The notes beneath the pieces are model-generated. The model was not told the DNA's origin and did not search any database. It worked only from the letters and a program-made list of their open reading frames with translations. Shown here piece after piece: positions 38,301 to 50,300 of a DNA stretch of 64,000 nt (the stretch's first letter is position 1; each line of letters starts with the position of its first letter). The stretch comes from Xiphophorus maculatus (Eukaryota > Chordata > Actinopteri > Cyprinodontiformes > Poeciliidae): contig NC_036448.1 in the NCBI RefSeq assembly GCF_002775205.1, positions 5,358,572 to 5,422,571 on the forward strand. The letters run 5' to 3'. A program made the translations under genes and the position numbers.

Positions 38301-41300
38301 TTTCATGATGTCATTCCCATTTGTAGCTTTCGATTTTTGTTGATGCTGGTTGACAAAACGCCTGACTGTGTTCAGAGCCTTTGGCATTTTGGGATATATG
38401 TTTTGTTAAACATTTCATTAAGAGGATTAAGTCCATTCCAGTGGGTGCGTAGGAAATCTGGATGGATGCTGCATTAAATTATTACTCAGAAGCTGAAATT
38501 TTCTGATTCTGTTTTGGAAAGATTTGACGGCCTCTCCCAAACCGCTATCTCAAAATTCAATATGGCTGCCGTGTGCGTAAAATGTAGCTAACTATACTGA
38601 CAAAATTACCTTCCGGTATTTTGGTAAATTATTTTAGAGCATATTTACTGCACACCATCAGCTTGTGAATGTGCGATTCTAATGTCTGAATCATAAAAAT
38701 GCACTTTTACGTTTTCTGCATTTAATGAAATTCATTTTTAGTTTATTTAACCAAGGAGAGCACAGTTAACAATGTTACAAGACAAACTACCAACCGTTGT
38801 TTTGTACGAAGGTTTTTACTAGCCATATGTTAATTTGCAAACCCAGTCCTTGGTTGGACCATTTAAAAAAACAACAAAATTAGAAATTCCCAACAAACAA
38901 AACATTACAGTAGTTTAGCCACCTGTTAGCACAAAAATGCCCGTTTTTTTGAGGTAAAAGTGTCCTTGCAGCTCGATTCATCTACAGTACTTTAGACAAT
39001 AATTTTTACTGTTTTTGAGGAATAAATTGGACATAGTAATTGCATAAAAATCTATATTTGGAAAAAAAAGTAGCTTCTCATATCTTGGCGCTACCCAGAT
39101 TTTCTTCTGAGGCAAACAGATTAGCAACCTTTTAGCGCAAAGATGCTAGCTGTTTAGTGAGGTAAAGCTATCCTACATGTTTCAGCTACAATATTAGAAA
39201 AGGAATACATTCTTCTTTTTTGAGGAATAAATTTAAGATGGTAATTATAAAAAAAAAACAATAATTAGAAAAAAAAGTAACTTTTTCTATCTTTGTCGAA
39301 TCGCTGCTACACACGTAGCTTGCATTTTCGTTACCAGTATCTCCCAAAATGTCAAACAAATTTCTCCGTTTTCATTTCATTTTTACATCAATTTCGGTAG
39401 ATCTACAGCTGTGACATATCTTTAGACAAAAATCTGAAGCAATTTCTACACTGGAAGTGGAGTTTGACACTGCTGAGGTGGAAGGCTAACCTTCAGCTAA
39501 GACCTCCACATTGCCTTTAACTACTGCCTGACCTGTTATACTTGTGCTCTTTCCTCTTCCCACCTCACTCTTTTTTTTTCTTTTCTTTTCTCCCTTCCTC
39601 TTTCCCATGCCCCATTTTTCACACTCTTCCTTCCCCTGATCTCGTTTCCCCCCCCACCCTCCTCCGCTCAACGCCATCCCCGCTCCCTTGTGCTTTCATT
39701 TATTCTGCTCATGCCTCCACACCTCTATCTCTCTGTTTTATATGCCATCTCCTCCTCCTTTTCTCACTCTCTCTCTCTGCCTCTGTCCTTCCCCTTCATT
39801 ATTTTCTGCATCTCTATGCCTTGCCCACTGATTCTGTTCTGTAGTACATAGTGTTTGAGGCTGGACACGAACCCCTCCGTGGCCCCCAGTCAGAGGAGAG
39901 CGTTTATCAGGTACAAAGACAAGTTTTGCCCCACTTTTTTTTTTTCCTCCCTCTTTATTCCTTATAAATAAAAAGATAGCAGTATTTATGGTATGGCTCT
40001 GACCTGAAGGAAGCTAGAGTGTGTTGACTGTTTTTGGAGAAAGTTTTTTTGTTTGTTTGTTTGTTTTATATGAATTTTAGTGTATGAAAAAAGGTACGAA
40101 TTGAGCAGTAGACTCCAGTGACACTTAGAAAGGTGACGCCTTAGATCTCATGATTTCACAAGATTGAGTAAGACAGAAAGTTTAAATAATACAATGAAAT
40201 ACTTTAAAGCTTTTAGTGCCATAAAAAAGGCAGTATCCTCTTTGGAGATCTCGTCTGTTTTTGCGTTTTTCTTTTTTTTTTTTTTTTTTTTTTTTTTGTC
40301 ATTTCAAATCATCCAGAAAGAATTTAAATCAAGACACTGATAACCTAAACACAAAAGGCAGTTTTCAAATGTTGATTTAATCTATTAAGGGGGAAAAAGC
40401 CATCCAAACCAGCTTCTATACTCATCAATGCCAGTATGATAAAGAAATGACTTTAATTGAACCAGTCTGACAACGTGAAGTAGGAAGTAGGGCAAAAGAC
40501 CTCAAAACGCAACACAGATAAGAAGAACATTTGTTGACTTCTGTCATTCCAGATTTCATTGAATTGACCGGAGAGGCTTACAAAACCTCTGGCTTTTGAA
40601 TCTCCACTGAACCACAGCGAGCGCCAATAGCCACATGCTGAGAAAACCTAAAGTTGTGGAGGAGCTTCCCATGAGTTCACAGATGACTTTTATCTTAACG
40701 GCAAAACTTTCTGAAAGGTGCTCCTCCCGTTCCATCTGACGCTTTCCAGAAACAAAATACTCATCTTACTTACCAACAAGGTGGTGGCAGTGTGATGGTC
40801 TGAAGCGATAATGGTTGTTAAAGACCTGAACTACGACCTCATGCAGAAGGACAGTGATCCACATCACACCACGGAGTCCACTACTGAATCACTGAAAAAG
40901 TCTAAAAGTCCAGTCAAACCCGGATTCAAGTTCTATTGAGATGTTTTGGCGTGACTTTGAAAATGCTGTTCAGTCTCAAAAATAAGACGTGTCACTGTTG
41001 GGGCCATGCTAATAAAATAAAACTAAAACAAGTAACAAATTACGAGAATAAAGTCATACCAAGAGAAAAAAGCTGTGCGAAAATAAAATAGAAATAATAC
41101 GAGGGTAAATTTGTAGCATTAGTACGTAATATTATGGCTTTATTTTCGTATGAGTTAATTCTCATAATTACATTTTTTTTGTGGCCCTCATACTCCATTG
41201 TACAAAAACCCAGCAAAGTGGCTGAATAAAAAATAAATTCTCCAGAGAAAAGTGGGTCCAATTCCTCCACAGCGGACTTAAAGACTCCTTCCTGGTTAAT

Positions 41301-44300
41301 ACAATGTTAAGTTATTACTTTCAGGGTGCAAATACTTTTCACAAATGGCCTTGTTGGTTTGGATAACCTTTTCCCATATTGAACGAAAACTCCAGTTTGT
41401 TTTTGTGTTATTTTTGTCTGATGCGTAAATGTTTTGATCGAAACATTTTTAACAAAAGAAAAAGCAAAAATGAAAGAAACTTGGTTTGGGGCAAATGCAC
41501 GCTCCATACCAAATTGCACCTAAAGCAGTTTACAACGTGTCGAGGTGAGCTGTTCAACTTGAATTCGCCCACTGCCTATGTACACCAAGGTCGTCTTCAG
41601 CGGCCAACATCATGACCTTTAGATTTTGGACCACTTGAAGGACCACATAGAACTCCCGGGACGCGTGGAACGGGTTAATACCAGCCTCCACCCGCCCCGT
41701 TCCCCGGTCTCCCTTGTCCTCCTCCTGCTTCGGCCTCTCCAAAGATGAAAGTTGCAGATGGAGAAAGAGAGAGATTAATCACTTGCCATGCCATTTGATC
41801 TCCGAGTGAAACAAGATCAATAGACTTCGGGGGAACATAACTGAAAGCTAACCAGTTGAGGTAGCAGATGAAGAGGCGAGCAGCAGGGTTAAGAACCAGC
41901 AGATATCTTGGATAGCTGTGAAGAAAAACAAAAAAAGAGAAGAGAGAAACGCCAGAGCCGAGGCATTTTCATATCATCAAATGAGACAGCGCAGACGGTT
42001 GTCGAATAATAATAGGCTTTCTTAACACACACCGAACCTCCTTCAAGCTTTGTTTGCAATCGATATCGATTTAAGCAGAATTGATCCGGCGGCGCAACTG
42101 TAGAATTTGCATAATCCTGCGCTGCTAAAAGATAAGTGCATCTAAATTATTAACCTGGATGGAAATTGATTGAGTTAACTTTTTTTTCTACTTTAATAGA
42201 CATGTTTTTTTCCCCCCTTTTTTTCTTCTATTATTTTTGCACACTCCTGTGTTGAAATACTTAGCCAGCGAAGAAAAAGTAAAAGGTGTTGATCTGTTGA
42301 CTTCCATATCAATCGACATCCGATCTAACGCAGGTCCCAACCAGTCAGCAGAAGGAAGGGATCTATGACGTTCCCAAACGCCATTTCATGACTGTAGGTG
42401 TTTTCATTCTTATTATTTACATTTTTTTAAATGTTTTAAATGTTTTTTTTCTTACTTTACTGCTTACAAACCTCTCTTTAGGACCCTCGCAAAGGGAGTT
42501 CCTTAAGCCACAACTGGCCCATTTTGCTCAGCTTCACCAAAGGTTGCAGTGCAGGAGCTTGCAAAAGTATTCACACCCCTCGAACTATGTCACATTTTGT
42601 CACATAAGGGCTAAAAACCTCAATGCATTTTACTTAAGAATGGCATGAAGTAGTGCATAATGCTGAATGGGAGGGAAAGTAGCAGGAAGCTGGTCAAAGC
42701 TGAAGACAATTGGAGCTAAACACCAGACAATCCCGAATGAAAACGTTTTGGAAATTGCTAAAGACCTGAGAGATTCTCCTTTTAGCAGAACATCATCCCT
42801 GAACGTCCAGCCAAAGCTACAGAGCAGTGGTTTTGCTCAAGGGTCCCTTCACAGTGGTGGCTGTAAACTATTAGCACAACTGATAAAGAAACCAGTTGTT
42901 TTTAAAATATAGATCCAAAAGGATGACTGGTTTTAATAGTTTTCCGTTTTGAGCCCATTTCGTTTCAGAAGTTCAAAAGCCTCTAATAATTTATTTGAAT
43001 AGTAACTACATTTTATGGGTAAAAACTGGTCAAAAATGGTATTTAAAGGTCGTCAGCCTCTGGTTGAGATCAAATCATATTTACATGTTTTAATGTCCTA
43101 GTCATAGTCCAAACTTCTGTGACTTGAAAACGATGTCTACGGACACTCTTCACCCGGTTTGAATAATCCTGACGTCATCTGCGTAGAACGTCACGCAAAC
43201 TTGTCATTTGGCACTACTTTGTCTTGGCCCATCGTGTAAAAGGCATATAAATACAGGGGGGTTTATGCCTGCCATGTGACACCTGAAAAGGTTCTTGGGG
43301 TGATACTGGTGCAGTGTGGTAAAGCAGGGTATTGGCTCAAAAAGAAAACTGACAACAGAACAACAATGTTCTCTTTTCTTTTTGTCATGATAATAAGGCT
43401 GGTGGTGCCGCAGAATCTTGAAGACTTGAAAGCAGCAGATTGGTCGACCGAAGTCCTCTGTAATTACACACAACATTAGACGGGCCAGCTTTGTGTACAA
43501 AATCCAATCTTGTGCAGAATTAGATGCGTATCATAACCAGATGCTAGAAATATACATAAAAAAAAAGATCTGTTTGCCGGTCCCGTCGAACTGGAACGCT
43601 GGGCCGGTTCCGCGCCGTGGAATGGCTGTTTGTCTTCCTCAGAGGGTGGAAATGAGAGGTTTGTAGGCAGTGGAGAGTGGGGTGGGGGGAGTATTGAGTT
43701 GAGTTGCATGTTGTGTTGTTACATTTACAATTAAGGCACCTGTTAAAAAACAACAACAAAAAAAAAACTGCTCCTTGTTCAGAGGATTTGTGACATTTCT
43801 CCCCCTGGTTTTAATCGAACCGAAGCTGGGTTCATCTCAGTTCTCTACCATGCAATGATAATCCTGTTTCATCTTTAAAAAGAAACATTTGTTCCACCCC
43901 CACTTTTACCCAACATTCACCAAGAAAAAAACCTCCTGTCATTTGTGTGTTTTGTAACCCGGTGCATCAGACAGATGAACTGTCTCAGCCCCGTTGCTAT
44001 CTCACCCAAACAGCCCATGCCGGTTTAGGCAGCAGCGCTTCCATATCTCTAAGTGTTACTGCTTGTCTGTTCATTCAGTTGGAGCTTTTTGAGAGCCTCG
44101 AGCTCATCCGATGTGTGTCAGCTCCCTCGGGGGGGAAAGACCTCTGTGTACAATGTTTGCTTCTTCTTTTTTTTTTTTCTTCTCCTTCCTCTTCCAAATT
44201 CTGACTCATTCTGTGCCCCTCGATGGTTATCGGCGTGCCGCGCAAACTGTGTGTCACCCCTTTATGTCCGCAGCCTGTGGGAGGAGGACATAAACGCCAC

Positions 44301-47300
44301 GTCACGGCGGCGTCACCGACGGCCGCCGTTCCCGTTTTCGTTTGTCCGTTCTTTTTGGTTTGACCGTTCCCCTGTGAGTTTCGCTGCAGCATGCAAGTCT
44401 GTGCGTTTTGTGTGAATTTCCACGCTTTTACACTCAATCACTGTCTGCTTGGGCATGGCTGCAACCATTCCATGCGACTTTTTCCATTCCATGTTTACAA
44501 TGTTTCACCTAAAGGGTTGTGAAAATGATTTTTGCTCCCTTATGAATTCTTCTGCTTTTTGCCTTAATTTGTAAATCTTTCAGGTCATAAAATAGTAAGA
44601 CAGTGGACGCCCGAGACTTGTTCGATTTTTAGGACCACAGCCGTGGAAGCTAAAATCCACAAGTACTTCTGACCCCCTTTAAGAACACTTATGACTTACT
44701 ATTTAATAATTCAAACAACGAATATAACTTAATATGTGTTCATATGCACTGTAGAAGCCGCCTAATCACTATCACAGAAGCTAATCTACAGTTTTCCCTA
44801 TTTATGCTTTTGGGAGTTCAACCAATCGGCACTAAGGAAAATAAACGAAGCTCCTGGGTTGGCTACTCTACCGACGCTAGCCAATTGCATATCAAGTACC
44901 ATTGCAGCCAAGTATTTTAGCTTCCAAAGCTGCATTTTCTTTTGACTGTTAGATGTACTCTATGGAAAAATCTAGAAAGAGGCAGTTTTTTGCAGACAAA
45001 TTGGGGTTACATTCTACCAGAAAAATTGAGTGAATACTGGACCACGAACAGGCGGGAGTTCACTGCATCTAAAAACGATAACCTGAGTAAATACCAAAGT
45101 TCTCAAATGCTGATAATAAAGGGAAAACCATGCAAACCCACTTGGCCCTTTGTGAAAATAGTTATTGCCTGTTAACTCTGGTTCGTCGGCAAGCATCGTC
45201 ATTGCTTTTTACATCGCTGTGAGAAATAACAACTCTGACAGCATCTTGAACAAATTTAAGTCCAGACTTTGACCTTTTGTTATACACTATTTTTTTTTTT
45301 TAGTTATTTAGAGATGATCTCGCTGTAGTGCTACATAAACCAAGTCTGCTTGAGTTTAAAAGTTGGCTGGACAATTGGCTTGCAGATTTTCTGGTGAAGC
45401 AGAGTTAGTGGTTTTATGAATTATATCAAGTCAACCAGGTCCTGAAATGGTAAAATAGCTCAGACTTAAACATTACCACCACTGGCCTTTCTGTGTTTTT
45501 CTTTTTAGGGGGATGCGGGGAAGTCTCCCATTATTTCCCAATTTCTTTGTTATTGTTGAAAAGTGAGCTCTTTTTGTAATTTTGCTCGGCCTGCCGCTCC
45601 TGCCAAGGTTCAGTTTTCCTCCCTGTTCTCTATATTTGTACATAAAGATTCTACAAATGTAGAGAAAGATTCCCAAAGATTTAGAAACCGCTAATGGTTT
45701 CTACACTGATGGATTGCACTGGTTTTGTTTCTCATCTTGTTGTTAAATTTGTACATTTTTAGCCTCCTTCATGTTGTCAGACTGATTCTACTGGAGGGAT
45801 TTATTGATATGGTGGTACTCAGGCCTGCTTCGGAGAGGCATTTTCCCCAAGACAAATGACATCAACATTTGAAAATATTGTCTTATATTTACTCAGGTAA
45901 TCTCTGATGAGATGAAAACATTTTTAAGTGTGACAAAAAGGCAAAATGGAAGAAATCTGTGCAGGGGGTGAAGACTTTTCCACAGTGCTGTCAGTGGTGT
46001 GAGTAGACCTCAGAGGGGGAGTAGAGTAGGGGGCTTCAGTCTGCGTACTGGGCGAGGTGGTCCCATGGTAGCGGTCTGGTGGTTTCAGGAGCGTCCTCCA
46101 TTATTGGTTGAATTAAAACCTGCCCCCCCCCCCCCCCCCCCCGTGTGTGTGTGTGAGTGTGTATCTCCTCCTGGAGCAAAAATCAACATGATAAAGCAGC
46201 CCAGACTCTCACCGGGGCCTCTCATGATTGGCAGACATAAGAATATCTAATCAGAGTCTGTTTTATGGAACCCAATAGCCTTTTATCAACTCAATTATAG
46301 CGAAGCATGAAAGATTCATTTGAGATCCATTAACTGATAATGAAATGAGGGGGATAGTTGTTTCTTGCCGTCCGCAGCACAAAGCGTCTTTACGAATAGA
46401 TTTTTACTGCCCACACCTACCCAACCATGCAACCACCGGCAGCCCATGTCCGAAATAAAACGGTCATGACTCTGGAGTTTTTTCAGGTGCTGATGTATCA
46501 CCAGACTTTTCCCTCTTCTTTCTCCCCCTCCGCCCCCCTCTCCACCTCGTCGTACGGCCCAACTCGTAGAACATCAACCACTTTGATCTTTTCGGCGACA
46601 TGTCCACCCCTCCCTCGGTGAGTACCTCCGGCGAAAATAAAAAAATAACGCTTTCATGTCAGCGGAACCGATACGAGTTCTGTCAGGGCGCTGGTGGCGA
46701 CCGGAATCGCTCTGATCTGACGGCAGAAACCCCCGCAGATGGAGCTCGGTGCGACTTTTAGGTGACTTTGGTAGAGGTGACATGTGTGTCCTTCCAGATG
46801 CCCCCGTCACCTGCCAACACGCTGGACCCGAACCGGAGCAGCCGCCAGCAGCAGCAGCACACCCCCGCCGAGCTGTACGCCCCCTTCAGCCCGACCTCCA
46901 TGCCGTCAGGTAGACGACCATTTTAATATCTCGCCTCCGATTCAAATTGGGAACACGACAAGCTCTGTCATTTGCTCACTCTCCTTTGAGTGGAAGCGGT
47001 AGATCAGCAGCATTGGACAAATTGAATCAAAAAGTCCAAGAAAATTAGCTGTAGGCACATTTGATATTAACAAAAGCGTGCATGATATTCAACTCTTTCA
47101 CATCATTTTGAAATGGCTACATCACAAATGTGTTTCATTGAGTTCATATGAATTAGGTAGGGAAAATAAACCTTTTATTGACTAAAATGCAACGACAAAG
47201 CATTCTTTTATTGCATGCTGATAATTTATAGATTCACTGATCAATTTGAACAATTATGCACCGATTCATAGCAAGACAGCAAAAGAGATTTTGTGTTTTA

Positions 47301-50300
47301 GAGTTTGAACCAAGTGAAGCTGAAGCTTTGCCTTTTGAGGAGTCTGAACATACTTACAGACCATCTTAAATGCAAATTCTGTATTTTCTGTACAGTTTTT
47401 GCAATTATGTTTAGCTTCTTGGTGTTCATTCAACCACCGTGATGCTGGCACCAGAGTGGGGATTGTGTGGCGTATTTTATAGATGGATAGTTGGTTGGAT
47501 AGATAACTTGTCCCTATTTCAAAATGGATTTGTGGTAAAATATCGATACAGGCGAATCTCAGGCATAGCCTTACACAATCACTCAATTTACACGCACAAT
47601 AGCATATAGACCAACTAGGCATTCCTTCAGATACAGTACATACATATCAGATATGTATGTACTGTATCTGTGGTAGCTTCAAAGCTTGTGGAACCAATAA
47701 GAACTTTTACCTGTCTTTAGTAAGAAGAGGCAGACAGTACAGTCGTCCAGGTGAAAAGGGTTTTGTCAATCATCATTTTGTTTTCCTTGTTGAGCACAAG
47801 CTCCTTGTAAATACTCTCCACTACTCTAAAGTTGCCTTTTGGTTTACTTCCATGTTTGCTGTTTCCTCTGTGTGGAAGTCGACTACAAACTTGACTTCTT
47901 ACAGCTTTTCAAAATGTCCAGTTTTAATAGAATCTTTGACTAATTGTTGTTCCATGAGCAGATTCTCTCAGCTACTCTAGTCTTAGGCTGGTCCTCTTGG
48001 CTGCTTCTCACAGTCCTTCTCTTGCCGTTGATTGGTTGAACTCCTTCTTCAGATGCTAAAAGCTAGACGATGTTTGTCTCCTTCAGGTTATATGACCATG
48101 GGGCCGGTCCAAGCGGCTCAGTGGGCCCAGCAGCCGTTTCCCAGCCAGGCTCAGACTTTGACCTTCCCCGTTCAGGGCCCCCTCCAGGTAGCTCAGGTCC
48201 TCCCCGGCGGTCAGCCCATCATCCTGAGCCAGGCCAACATTTTCCCCACCACTCAGCAGCAGTGGGCGGCCATGGCAGCGTATATGCCGGCCCAGACGGT
48301 GGGAGTCGGGGGCCATGCCATACCAGCTGCCATGCTCCAAGGCCTGGTCCCCATTACCACCGTGTGCCCCCAAACGTGCGACCTGTCTGCGCCTTCCTCG
48401 GCCATCACCAGCCCTCATCACATGGCCGACCCCGCCCTGCTCCAGAGGCAGCTCAGCCTAGGGAAGGAAGGACTGGGCGTGGACTTGGACGCAGGCGAGG
48501 GCCCGTCCACATCGGGAGCGGGACTCGGCGTGGTGTCCGGAGGGGCGAGCAGGTGCGGAACCCCTGGCCTCATGAGTGCGCCTGACACACTGGTCTGCAG
48601 TCAGCTGCTGCCTCCTCAGGCAGCAGCCAATCAGGAGGAGGAAGGTAGCTGTAGTGACCTTGATCTGTCCAGGATGACTTTGAGCCCAGGAACGTCCACC
48701 TCACCATCAACCGAATCACGTAAGTGTTTCTGAACGCACTTTACAGAAGCAATTTCTATCAATCGATCAATCATGTTTATTTGTACATCATATTTCAGCA
48801 ACAAGGCAGTTCAAAGTGCTTTACATCATAAAAACATAAAAAACAAAACGTCATAAAATCATCAATAGAGAAACCAGTGACATACATTACATTTTATCAA
48901 GTGCCATTAGCCAAATCATCAATGCACATCAAGAAACTCTAAACGAGTTGATCTTCAGACTTGTTTCACAGGAATTCAGTGTTTCAGCTGCTTTGCACTT
49001 TTCTCAATGTTTGCATAGAAACTGAATGCTGTTTGGTTCTGGTACAATTTATCTGAATAGCTTGATTTTTGTACATGTTTGAGTATCTTAAGGTACCTCA
49101 AGATATCTGTATTTAACAAACACCAAGCTTCCATGTTTATTGGCACTCCGGTAAGCACGATGGGGTGTTTTCAAACCTGATGGTCCGGTAGGCTCGGTTT
49201 GATTTAACCTCTTCTATGTGGTCTTCTACAGTATCATAAGACAGTTAGCGCAGCCAGCATTGCTGAAACAGAATGCAGGTCATTAGCTTTACTGTAGTTT
49301 GCTTCCTGCAGTAAAGCATTAAGCCAACTACAGTGCAGGGCATTCTGGGTAAATATAACCAAAGCAAACACACATGTCAAACAGCAGTGGGAGAAATGGC
49401 TCCTGGTCTTTTACCAGAGACAAAAGAGAAATCCTACAACTGCTAAAATCTGACGCCACTCCATTTTGTTTACATTTTGCGAAGAAGGGTGTGTCGATCA
49501 GCGTCGTCTTCAAAGATTTTTGTGTCGATTTTTGTCCCTCAGTGGTTCTTGGTTCAGTACCACCACGGGCGAGGAGGGGGAACAGGTTTTGGATCATTTG
49601 ACAGTGCAGTGTGAAAGTGAACTGCAGCAGCCGAAAATGTAACAAATGTTGCAGTTTTAGTCTCAAATCAAATTGAGTCGATCAGGTGTGAAAACATCCT
49701 AAAACAGCTACCTTCACAGAGGGTTTCATCACCATGACCTAGCTATGATGTGTACACTGATTGGAAAATGGTCAAGTTTTTTGAGTTTCCAGCCGGTTGG
49801 TCATTGGTTGGGCGAAGTGAGCTAAAAATAATCTGATTTCGGTCAATCTCGAACAACCATTGTCTGGAAGGACTTTTGAGATAGTGATCTTTGTTTCCCT
49901 GGTAACCTTCACTCAAAGGAAAAACCCAAACACCCTCTGCATAACAGTGCTTCTCTTCTCACATTCATTACTGCCTTTACAGATGTCTTGCTAGCCGCTT
50001 TGAACTGTCATCTTTACTTTTCTGCTGTCTCCAGTTTTGCGGGGAAACTGACGTAACAGCCTTCGCCTTCCAAGTACCGCTAATTGTTAGACGTTCGTGT
50101 TTGCTTCAGCTCTCTTGCCAAACAGTTGGCCCGTCTGCCTTCCCGCACACCTTCTTGCTCTTGTTTTGTCCCTCTTGAAAAGAAGGGAGGCGGCTAACCG
50201 CCTGTCAGAACGAGCCTCATCTGAAAGCTAACGTCGTCGAAGGCAGACGTGCTTAAAGGTCATAATCCAGATTCCCATCTTTCATCTCATCGCATTCCCT

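Larger units (their letters stand above)
36877..39844 (+). other. dab1: dab1 introns 4-6
   Basis: Intron 4 is 433 bp, intron 5 is 289 bp and intron 6 is 2,087 bp, interrupted only by exons 5 and 6. Sequence is ordinary except the pyrimidine-rich end of intron 6. No transposon ends recognised. Confidence 0.7.
39911..42333 (+). other. dab1: dab1 intron 7 (2.4 kb)
   Basis: No coding exon. T26 at 40,272, a Tc1 relic at 40,780-40,990, and repeat-free, AT-rich DNA at 41,800-42,180 that may be conserved (e.g. gcaatcgatatcgatttaag). Confidence 0.65.
42394..46569 (+). other. dab1: dab1 intron 8 (4.2 kb)
   Basis: No coding exon accepted. Tc1 relic at 42,541-42,860. The rest is AT-rich with C20-(GT)n at 46,123. 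Mammalian DAB1 has an alternative 33-residue insert at this position; no equivalent was found. Confidence 0.65.

Noticed and set aside
41310..41345. Transposon-end-like ggtgcaaatacttttcac
   Set aside because: Resembles fish Tc1 terminal sequence, but no partner end could be placed confidently, so no element is drawn.
44053..44204. [13 protein letters not shown], similar to mammalian [12 protein letters not shown]
   Set aside because: The match stops after five or six residues, and no donor in the right place continues it. The exon at 46570 carries the whole LFGDMSTPP motif in phase.
48070..48585. Long + frame and a - frame overlapping dab1 exon 11
   Set aside because: Shadow frames caused by the GC-rich exon; the real frame matches DAB1.
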